From Fragum whitleyi (lineage: Eukaryota > Mollusca > Bivalvia > Cardiida > Cardiidae), in assembly GCA_948146395.1 (NCBI GenBank), contig OX411552.1:12074957-12138956 (forward strand): a stretch of 64,000 bases of DNA, read 5' to 3'. The notes beneath the pieces were generated by a model that was not told the origin of the DNA, made no database searches, and was given only the letters and a program-made list of their open reading frames with translations. Positions 33,329-45,300 of this stretch are shown here, piece after piece. Position numbers and translations under genes: made by a program. Positions within the stretch are counted from its first letter, which is position 1. Every line of letters starts with the position of its first letter.

Positions 33329-36300
33329 ATGCCTTCCAGAGCCTATTACATCCGTGGAGAAATAGTTCCATTTGAGGAGGATGTAACCCATGAGTTTAAA
33401 GGTTAGATCATTTATAAATTCACATTTCTTGTATTATATAATATTCTTTTTCAATTCATATTCTTTTTCAATTTGATACAATACTCTTTGCCTCAAATGA
33501 TTTGATTAGTATGTTTTTCATGTCTACTTGAAATTACATATTTCCTGAAAACTACTGAGTACTCATGAGTGCCAAGAGGTGAAATTCAAGTTTCAAGTTT
33601 CAAAATAACAATTGATTGCATTTGTGATGATTAGAAACTTCTCATGGGTACAAAACTAATTTTTTCTTGAACATGTGTTGACGCTAGCACAAGGCAGGGA
33701 TGTGTTAATATGAATTTTCTGCACTTGTCCATGGACAAGAAAAATTCAATTTCATACTTGTCCAGGATCAAAATTAACTTGTCCTCAAAAAATGGATGGA
33801 TAGATATTGAGAAAGCATTGTTGTAATGAAGAAAATACTGTAAGTCAGAACATCTGTAATGGGAGGGGGGGGGGGGGGGGGGCAATGACACAAATACAGC
33901 CTTAGAAGATCTGTGCTCTTTGAAATTTTATTAAAATTAGTTTGGAATGAAAAAAAAAAAAGGTTGGCCGTATTTCAAAGTTTTTAAGCCTATTACAAAT
34001 CACTTTTTTTTTGTATTTCAACGAGTTTGGCTCAAGTGTTTTAGACATCAATTTAATGTAAAGCAGACAGGGTAGATGAGGATCAGACTGCACAACTGTG
34101 CAGGCTGATCTTAGTCTACATTATCTGCCAAAGCTGTAGGTTCTGGGAGAATATGCCATGATTAGCATGATAAGGGTTAAGGTCAGAGAGGGCAATATTT
34201 TAAAATTCAGCTTATATAGGATTAACATTTGTTTTTATATCTGTTAGCCAAAGAGTTTTTTTTTTTCGCTAATCAGCCAATTTAATTTTAGATATTTGAC
34301 CTGTCAAAAACCAATTTCTTTTTCAATTATTAATTTTTGGAGTTCCCAGATGGTCCCTTTTTGCATGACGGGTCACGTATCGATGGCTCAGCATGAAACA
34401 GTTGTAACTCCCTATATATTTATAGGGAGTTACAACTGTTTTGCGCTGAGCCATCGATATGTAGAAAAGTGAGCATAGATCAAGATGATTTGTTTGACAC
34501 TGGTGGTTCTAATGAATCCGCGTTTTATTCTAGGCCACAGGAATATTTGTGTAGAGGACCTACCCCCATGGACACAGGAAACTAAAACAGAGAGGGCATC
34601 TAGACGAGCTGTGTCAAGGTGTGTAGAAATGATCAGTGAATAAGGCTATCAAATTTCAATCCTAGGGCGTTGTGGATTTATTATGGAGAAAATGCTGCTT
34701 ATCATTTGCTTCATAATGGTTAGAATTTTCTCCATAATTATTAATAGCTTTAGTAGCTGGTGTATGTGTGTATTTTTGGGCCATATGAGTGAATCCCCCA
34801 GAAAAAGGCTAGTTGTTACAGGGGATAGTGCAAGGATACCTGACAGAACTATTACTGAGATCCGCCATTGTGCTTCAACTTACTCGGTGTAAAGCACCAT
34901 CATATGGGGCATGGGTTTCACATCTCATCCAAAAGATAATTACTTTGTTAGTGTGCCAGCCTGTATTGGAACCCAGAATATTGTAGCATTTTCCTGCTGT
35001 AGAGGCAACATTTTTTGCCCAATCAACCTTAAATTTGGTTACAATGATTGCCTTGATAAAATCTGGGATGAATTGGAATTCGGGTCAACTGTGGTCAAAA
35101 ACTAGGTCACAGGTTCAAATCTTAGAAAAACCTTGTATGCACATTAAAGGCCACATTTTTTGGCTGATCATCCCGAAATTTGGTCAAAATGATTGTGTTG
35201 ATAAAATCTTGGATGAGTTCAAAAAAGTGTCAACATGGGTAAAAACCTAGGTCACAGGGTCAAATCTTAGAAAAACCTTGTATGCGTTCTAGAGGCCACA
35301 TTTTTTCCTGATCAACCTGAAATTTGATCAGAATGATTCTCTTGATGAAATCTTGGACAAGTTCAAAATTGTGTCAACTGGGGTCAAAAACTAGGTCATG
35401 GGGTCAAATCTAATAAAAACCTTGTACACACTCTAGAGGCTACACTTTTTGCCCGATCAACCGGAAATTTTGTTAGAATTATTGATTTGATGCAATTTTT
35501 GATGAGTATGAAATTTGGTCAACTTGGGTCAAAAACTAGGTCACAGAGTCAAATCAAAGAAAATCCTTGTAAGTCAACCTGAAAATTGTAAAACAAAGGA
35601 TTCTCAAGCTGTATAGAAGCAACAGCATTGTTTAGCTTAGTCATTCATCATTCTATTTCGAATACTTCTTTTGAGCATTTTATACAATTTATTCAGGTGA
35701 GTGATTAAGGGCCACTATGGCCCTCTTGTTTTTAACACAAGTTCAATTTCAATCATGGACAAGTAGGAAATTGACTTTTACTTATCCATGAACAAGTGGA
35801 GAAAATTCATATTTCTACACCCCTGCTGCTTTTTCATGTTACTGTATTATGAGAAAACAAGAATCGATGTCTTGCAATGTCCCTAAAAATAGCAATTTGT
35901 TTGAAACTTAATTCAGCAGGGTAAAGGTTAAATAGATGCAACTAGACTTTTAAATATTATTTCCTCATTACAGGGCCATGAATGGATTTTTGAATACAGG
36001 AAAAGGTGGAACGGTGTATCTTGGTGTGATAGATTCAGGTTCAGTTAGAGGCTTACAACTTACTGATGGTCAGGTACATGTATTACAGGGTTTGAGATTA
36101 ATGTAAGTCTGGGAGTCCAAAACTCCTGATTTTGTGGACAGGACTCCTTTACTTTGCAAGATAGGAGTCCAATGGACTCCTTGGTCATAGAATATTTCCT
36201 CAAACAAATGATCAGATAAATGTCCTAAGTTTCTACCCATAAACTCTATTTTTCAACTCTATTTGAACAAAAACCATCCTTCAATTCTAGGGAGTTAGGC

Positions 36301-39300
36301 ATAAGACTTCCAATCTGGAAGTCGTGGGTTAGATCCCCGGTGGCGGCAAATATCCTTTCTGACGTTTGTCTTTCACCAATGGGTAGATAATTGTAAACCT
36401 ATGTTAAATAGCAGTCGGAGGCTAGGAAAGGGTGTAATTGTAGTACAGATGAAAGAAATACCAGGAATCCATTGTTAGGTGATCCAGCTGCCGTGATATA
36501 ACTGCAAGATTGTTGAAAGCGGCGTTAAACCCATTCAAACAAACAAACAAATCAATCCTAGGAAGATTATGGTGGAAAAAGAAGAAATTGCTTGTCACAA
36601 GCAATTTCTTCTTTTCCACAATTTTTCCCCCAAAATATGAAAATTTGAACTCCCTTATTTGAGTTTGGACTCCTTCATTTGATAACTTGGGATTCTGTTT
36701 GGCTCCTATTTCTCAGAAGTTAGTGTAGTACCCTGATAATGGGGATGGACTACCCAGGCTATCCAGCGTCCCTAAAATTCCTAATTTTTTTCAGTTTGGC
36801 TAAAATTCCTAAAAAAATGAAGAAAACAAGGCAAATTCCTAAAAAAGCCCTAATTTTTTCTTGCAATTCCTAATTTTCCTTGTCAGTTTTTTGAGGTCAA
36901 CTGTGTGTTGATATTAAAGTTTCTCAGCAATTCTTTATCAATACTTTTTTACCGTGTTAAACATGTGAAATCTTTTTGGCTTTTTTCAACTCTGCAGATA
37001 AACATTGTCATTGAGATCTGTCATGTTTAGATTTGCCACTTCAAAAAGCACAATAAGCTGAATCAATATGCATGGACTGACAAGCATTCTTTTCAATGTA
37101 AAAACAAAAGTAGTCTAATTGACCATTTCTATACAACTTTAGCTCAATCTTTTTTAATCCTAAATCTAAATATTTCATTAATATGATCATGAAGAACATT
37201 TGTCATTGAACTTAATATAGTCATAGATGTGATTGAAAATTTCCTTTAACCCCTCTGCTGGGCAAAATGTTGGCCTAACCTTTCTCTGACGTTATGAAAG
37301 TGGTTATGTCATAGTGAAGACAGTTTCTGTGAACATACTGTATAGGCAATTTTAGTACCTTAGTGACTACATGTATTTGCTTCTAACCCATTTTCAAGAT
37401 CAAAATTTGGCTTAAATTCTCTAAATCTGCATGAGAAATAATTCTTACACACATGCAAAGATAAACAGCCTTATTGAATAATGAATATGTCCATATACTG
37501 TTCAATCTAGCAACAGGTCAGTGAAGGGAGTCTCAAGTATAATTTCCTTGTTAGTTGTATGATTTTAGTGAAGTCTACTGATTTAAATGGTGGTATTTTG
37601 TAAAATATACATATGAGGGGACTCCTTTTGGAATGGTATTTCTTATGCAATCAAAGGGTCACAAATTTGACTAAATTTTTCTCAACAAATGGTCTTGGCA
37701 ATGAAAAAAGGTCTTATATAATGTAATAATTTTTTTTGTCTTTCATGTTAAGACAGAGAGAGCCTTTGTTATATCTTTCATATTTTTCTATATGTAGACA
37801 ATAATTTTTCCCGAGCACTTCATAACCATGCTGGTGATATTTGAATCACTACGTCATATAATTGGGTATAAAAGGGCTAAACTAAAATGACAACAGTGTC
37901 ATTCAGTCCAAATTTTTCTGTTTTCTAAGAGTTATCCATGATAATATGCATTCACCCACATTACTGTTTACATGTCACTTTTTTTGCCTGAATATTAAAA
38001 AAACATTCTGAAATTCTATTGCAATGCATGTATAATAATCAGAACTGTGTTGTGTCTCTATAGACATGTATATGTGAGGTGCTAATAGATCTTTGAATGC
38101 CATCATCAAATTTTGTTTTGAATATATTAAAATTCTATGGGACATTTAAAAAAGTCTTGTCCGAGTTTGAACCATAACTCTTATTATGTAGAGAGCAGGC
38201 AGTTGGCTTAGATCAAACTGCATGCCTGGGCAGGCTGTTCTAGGTCTGTATTGTCTGCGAAAGCCTTTACTTACAATAGGATATGTCTTGAACAGTATAG
38301 GGGTTAACTTTCATTCATGTGAGAGGCAAAAGAACAGAAGAATGTCTATGTCTTTATCTTTAGTTGTTGAGCTTAACCAGAATATACAGAATTTATATTT
38401 TTCATGTCATATTCAACAGAATACCTGAAGCAATGTTACTGTTTGATTCTTTTATTGTAATAACATTAAGTCTAGCGAGTGTTCTCCTGTGAATCATGCA
38501 ATATTCTGTTAATTCTGATGTTTAAAATTCCATTATTTATCATCGTAATTCCTAATGTTAGCCCTAAATTAGCCCTAATTTTTCTGATTTTTGTCCCTAA
38601 AATTAGCCCTTATTTTTCCACAAGAGGTCTGGACAGCCTGACTACCCTAAACACATTACAGCCTAGTGTGAGGCACCTGTAAGAGGATAGCACATTTGGT
38701 AGCGCGTCTGACTGTCAATCTAGAGGTCTCGGAGTTCAATCCCCAAAAGGTGCCACTCATCCTTTCCATCTATTTGTCTCTCACTAATTGGTCCATAATC
38801 GTAGACCTATGTAGGATAGCAGCTGGTGGCTAGATAAGGATGTGAAGGTGGTACTTGTGTGAGAAATACAAGGAATCTGTTGTTGGGTGCTCCAGTCCCC
38901 ATGATATAGCTGAAAGATGGTTGAAAGTGGCGTAAAACCCCATTCAAGCAAACAAACAAAACCTGTAGATTTGTGTGAGTGTGTGTGTGTGTGGGGGGTC
39001 CTTTTGATTATATCAGTTTATAGCCATCTATTCAAAACAGAACTTCAAAACTAAACATTTGAAAACTATTTAGGGAACAAAGTTCATATTTAGTTTCAGG
39101 GTACTTCTTTCTTGTAAAAATAATTATCAAAGATTAAACTTGTAGATAATCCCAGGCCTTATTGATGCACAAAACATCTTGTTGTTTGAGGACATTTAGA
39201 TTTTTTTGTTTCTTATTTGACATGAATTATTTCAAGTTTCCTTGTGTAGTTTTTCTAGAAACAGCATGTTTTAGACAAGTTGGATGGCCATATGGCTAGT

Positions 39301-42300
39301 TATAATATGACCTATGTCGCGGGCATGAAATAATCCCGTTGAATATTTTTGATATAACACTGGTGTTATTACACTAGTAGAATAATTATGCAAATGAGCT
39401 CAGAGCGAATAGCAACGCTATTTTGTAACCGCGAAAATGACGTCATAATCTAGGTCATTTTAAAACGGCGTTATAAGTTTCGAGGAAAACTGAAACGTTG
39501 AATTTCAAGAATTTTGCTGATTTTTTCGTAAAATTTGGGTCATATTATAAACAGAATACAAAATTGTTGTTCATAAAATACATAAATATATTAAACTCGT
39601 CATCTAAAACAGATAAAAACTCGGTGACTCGTTTAATAAATTCAGTATTCAATTACCACTCATTCAATATCCTCTATATATAGCCCACCTGTCAAACACT
39701 CACATGTTCAAGATTTAGAATGGTCAGATACAACAAAGAGATAACAAATAACAAATTCATTCTTAGCTTGTGAACACAACTCCTCTTTCATTTATGGTCT
39801 AGTCAACTAACCTTGTGCATTTTGTCATGGTTTGGTGAATTTCAGCTGGGTCTTTGAAAAGGGACCTTCTTGTAAAAATTCTTGTGAATGCAACTCCCCT
39901 CTTCATTTATGGTCTGATTTGAATGAAACTTTCTCAAAATGTTCCTAGTCACCTGCCCTTGTGCATATTGTCATGGTTTGGTGAATTTCAGCCGCTTATT
40001 GAAAAAGGGGCCTTCCTGTAAAAATTCTTGTGACCGCAATTCCTCCTTAATTTAAGGTCCAATTTGGATGAAACTTTCACAAAATGTTCCTTGTCAATTG
40101 ACCTTGTGTATGTTTGCAGAGTTTTGAGAAATTCAGCCCCGTCAGAGAAAATTGGGGCCTTCATGTCAAATTTTTGGTATGTGTGTGCGTCCACATCTTC
40201 AGAATGTTTCTAGTCTCATGACATTGCACATATAGTCAGGATTTGTTGATATTCTCCTGTGTCACAGAAAAAGGCGGTAATATAAAACTTCTTGTAAAAG
40301 CAATTCCTCTTTTAACTGGATAATTGATTTCCATGAAACTCACTTCTTTTCTTTATCATATGGCCATGTGTATATTACTTTCATATGGCCATGTGCATAT
40401 TGTCCTTATTTAGTGAACTATACACACAAGGAAAAAGTGGCCTTATTGTAAATTTTCTTGTAATACAAATTGTACAATTGAGATGAAAGTAAACAACTCT
40501 CTATTCAAGGATAGATTTGGTTGATACTTTCAAAGATTATTCTTCATCTTTTGAATAGGAGCATAATTCCCCCTTTCTTTCTTATGATGCACCATCACAT
40601 TAAATGGGGCTTCCATGTAAATGATAATCCTTTTTGCGGCGTATCTTGTGTCCAAGGCACTCTTCTTGTCCACTATCAAGTGCCGAGCTTAGACACCTGT
40701 CTATGATGATATTGTTTGCATTGTTTTCAACTGCTTTGTCACCCATGGCAGAGGATATTGTGGGAAATTAAGTTATTGCTAGTAACAAGCAATTTCTTTT
40801 TTCTCACAATTTATTCCTAGCCTTTTTGCATGAGAAGCTAAATAAAGTAAAGATATGAAGGGAATTGGTTTAAAGGGATTCTAATCGCAGGCCAACAAGT
40901 TCTCTTTTTAGCTCACCTGAGCACAAAGTGCTCAAAGCGATTTATTGTGATCACTCACCGTCCGTCCATTGTCTGTCTGTCTGTCTGTCTGTCCGTCCGT
41001 CCGTCAACAATTTCTTTAAACATCTCCTCCTAAACCACTTGGCCAATAAAGATGAAACTAGGCAGGGATGTTGCTTGGGTGAAGTTCTTTAAAAGTTGTT
41101 AAAAGAATTCAATTCTATCTAAAACTCTGGTAGCTTTGGTAACAAAATGGCCGAAAATTGCCAAAATTCTTATAAAAAATTCTTCTCTTCCTAAACCATT
41201 TGGCCAATCAAGCTGAAATATGGCAGAGATGTTCCTTGGTTGAAGCTCTTCAAAAGTTGTTAAAAGAATTTAATTTCATCTAAAACCCTGGTTTCCAAGG
41301 TAACGGAAAGGCTGAAAAATGGCCGAAAATTACAGAAAATCTTCTACTCCTAAACCCTTTGGCCAATCAAGCTGAAACTTGGCAGGAATGTTTCTTGGGT
41401 GAAGCTCTTAAAAAGTTGTTAAAAGAATTTAATTTCATTGAAAACTTTGGTTTCTATGGTAATGGAAAGGCTGAAAAATGGCTGAAAATTACCAAAAATT
41501 TTAGAAAAAATTCTTCTTCTCCTAAACCTCTTGGCCAATCAAGGTGAAATTAGGCAAGGATATTCTTTGGGTGAAGCTCTTCAAAATTTGTTCATTGTTC
41601 ATTGAAAACTCTGGTTTCCATGGTCACCGAAAGGCTTAGAAAAAAAAATTTTTAGAAAAAAAATTATTCTACTCCAAAACCTTGGCCAATCAAGCTGAAA
41701 CTTGGCAGGGATGTGTCTTGATTGAAGCTCTTAAATAGTTATTAAAAGAATTTAATTTCATTGAAAACTCTGATTCCCATGGTAACGAAAAGGCTGAAAA
41801 ACAGCTGAAAATTACCAAAAATCAAAAAAAAAAAAAAATATTCTTCTCCTAAACCACTCAGCTAGTCAAGCTGAAACTTGGCAAAGATATTCTTTAGGTG
41901 AAGCTCTTCAAAAGTTGTTAAAAGAATTTGATTTCATAAAAAAAACTCTGGTTTCCATGGTAACAGAAATCCTGAAAAAATGGCCAAAAATCTTTGAAAA
42001 ATTCTTCTTCGTCTAAACCATTGGGCCAGTCAATTTTAAACTTGGCAGTGATTTTTCTTAGTTGAAGGTCTACCAAAGTTGCTAAAAGAATGCAAATCCA
42101 TCAATAACTTTGGTTACCATGGTCAGAGAAAGATTGAAAATTAGCAAAAATTTAAAAAAATCACATTGCAGTAGGACGAAAACTGTTGACAAGTTATGAA
42201 ATGACTTACTCAGGTGAGCAATATAGGACCATCATGGTCCTCTTGTCTATTTTCCAGAGGCAGCATGTTTTAGGCAGTATGGCGGACCTAATGGCTAGAT

Positions 42301-45300
42301 ATAGCCCACCTGTCAAACCACACAGATATAAAATAAAGTTTGTTCCTGTAGTTCATGATGAGAAGGAGGGGGAAATGATTGTTAAAAAAAAGTATGTACA
42401 GAAAATATGTATATTTAGTAAGTTTAAATTATAAATTCATCTGTCTGTCTTTTAACCCTTCATCTTTTTGTGGAGAAATACAGTAAATTGTTAAAGAAGT
42501 ACAGATAAGAGGGGGGGAGGGTGGTGGTGGTAATGCCAATCTAAAATATCTATTTCTCACTGAAACCCTATGTTGGGGGTACTCATTTGAACTGTTTCAG
42601 TGTAACAAATGCAATGAGTACCAATAATTTAGAGTTTGCGCAAGTATAATTGAAATAGTTTTATTTAAAATCGAAAATTTCCCCTCTCTCTGTGGCTGTG
42701 TTGTTGTGTATAGTTACAAATAGTTACACTTTGTAATATCTTTGTTATTTGAGGAGCTCCAAGTCAATTAATTGTTTGTCTTCAGGGCCGGTGTATGGCT
42801 TTTTAACCAGGCTTTTGGCGCTCAAATATCTGAAAATATCCCATTTTGACCCCTAAAATTTTCAATCAGGAGGGTCATGTTAAAATATTAACCAATTCTC
42901 ACACAACCCAACTGTTTGAAGCTTCTTTAGAAAAAAAGCTTCTGAAAATATTTAGAAAAATAAAGAGATTGCTTGTTACAACATTACATTTTATACGTAC
43001 AATAATTCAGTTTTACTAACAGTTCAAAGACCACATGTGTATACATGTATAAAGGATAAGTGTTTGTTTGGTAAGATTGATTTATCTTCCGTTGAGTGAA
43101 CAACAAAAGCTATATTTATTTTCACAAGTGGAAAAGTTACATGTGAAAATATAAGTTTTTTTGTTCGCAAAATGAAATATTAAATGATAGAAAAACAAAC
43201 AAATATTCTAATTCTTGAAAGGAAAGCACCAATAACTATTGGGAGAATATGAGTTACATGTTCGTATATCAGTTTAACCAACATGCTTATGGAAGACCAC
43301 ATTAAAAAACCACATAAATGCAAATCATGCATTTTATGTTAAATGTTCTTATTTCAGCAGCCACGGCAATAGCACAGTTGGTAGCACGCCGGACTTCTAA
43401 TCCAGGGGTCTAAATTAGCACGGGTTCGATACCCGGCTGCGGCACTTATCCTTTCCGACATTTGTCTTCCACCAATGGGTAGATAATCGTAAACCTATGC
43501 GGAATAGCAACTGGAGGCTAGGAAAGGGATGTGGTGGTAGTACTGGTGTGAGAAATACCAGGAATCCATCGTTAGGTGCTCCAGTCGTCGCGATATAACT
43601 GAGAGATTGTTGAAAGCGACGTAAAACCCCAATTCAAATCAAATTTTATTTCAGCCGTTATATCATACTTGAAGACCACATGGAAAGACCTCATGAATAC
43701 AAATCTCACATTACATGTTTCGGCCCTACTAACATGCTTATGGAAGACCACATTAAAAGACCACATGAATGCAAATCATGCATTTCATGTTAAATATTCG
43801 TAATTCAGCCATGCTAACATACTGAAAGACCACATTAAAAGATCACATGAATGCAAATCATGCATTTCATGTTAATATTCTTATGCAGCCTTGCTAACAT
43901 ACTGAAAGCTCAAGTTTAAGGACTACATGAATACAAATCACACATTACATGTTACATGTTCTTATTTCAGCCTTACCAACATACTTGAAGACCTCATTGA
44001 GAGACCACATGAATACAAATTATATGTTACATGTTACATGTTCTTATTTCAGTTTAACCAACATACCTATGGAAGACCACATTGAAAGACCACACCAGTA
44101 CAGATCACATAACTATTGCTGGTGTGATAAAGATGCTGTGATGCAGTATAATGCAGTATGTACTCACAAGTCTCTTTATTATACCCCCCCCACACACACA
44201 CACACAATGAAGTAATGGGGGGTATACTGGAATCAGGTTGTCCGTCCGTCCATCCGTCCTTCTGTAGACATAATTTTGTGTCCTCTTCTCCTCCCACAGT
44301 TTTGGCCCAATTTTGCTGAAATTTATCCGCTTGTTTCCTATCATATGAAGTTGTGCACCTGCAATTTTCATCCTGATCCAGTCATTAGTTTGAGAGTTAT
44401 GCCACTTTTAACTTTTTAAAAGGGGGGGGGGGAAGTAGTCAAAATTTAAAATTGCGAAGCTCAGTAACCATAAAGGGAGTTACGAAATTTGGTAAACAAA
44501 ATCATCTTGTTTGTTTTGGGTTACATAGGTCAAAGGTCAAGGTCACAGTCAATTTTTGTTCAATTTTCGTTTCTGGACTCTAACTCAAAAATCAAGCAAT
44601 CTTGAATCATAAAACTTTATGCAAATGTTGCTTATGATTCAATGAAGTGCCCAATTGTTTTGGGGTCACATAGGTCAAAGTTCAAGGTCACAGTCAATCT
44701 TTTTTTTTTTCAATTTTCATCTCTGGACGCTAACTCAAGAACCAAGCGACCTAGAATCATGAAACTTTATGCAAATGCTGTATATGACCTCAATATATGT
44801 TACAAACACATCCTGCACTAATAGCACTTGCATTCTGACAAAGTGCTTGTGGGGGGTATAAGTCCGCTCTGTGACAGTTCTAGTTAAACCTTACTGTTAA
44901 GCAAAATTAATCCATTGTGTCATATTTCTGCTCTACCTTTGGCAGGGTTTTAGTCCCACTTCAACAATATGGGGTAGCAAAAACGTGCATTTATTTATTT
45001 TGTTTTATTTGTATTTATTTAAGAGCTCTTTCCTGGTAAAAGGACAAGAAAGATAAAGATTTTATTAATATTTGGGGCTAAACTTCAGGAAAGAATAGAA
45101 GACAGTTTAAAACAGTCTTCAATTCTTGTCAGAGGTTGATCCCCAGAGGGTCTATGGGACTCATATCAGGTAGTTTTGAGGGTCCTGGCTACTTCTTTGT
45201 GTGTCTCATACTTGTAAAACCTGTGTTCCTTTAAATCCTGATTGGGGCAGTTCATTTTACAAAGTAACAATGAAGGACATCTTAAATGCTCAATGCAAAA

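Noticed and set aside
43358..43440. tRNA-like A and B boxes
   Set aside because: Part of SINE family A with target duplication. The anticodon arm does not fold and the shared SINE body follows.
43949..44215. Single 88-codon ORF through exon 5
   Set aside because: Only 44053-44155 is exon. The upstream part is half-exon repeat and the downstream part is intron, as shown by phase and splice sites.
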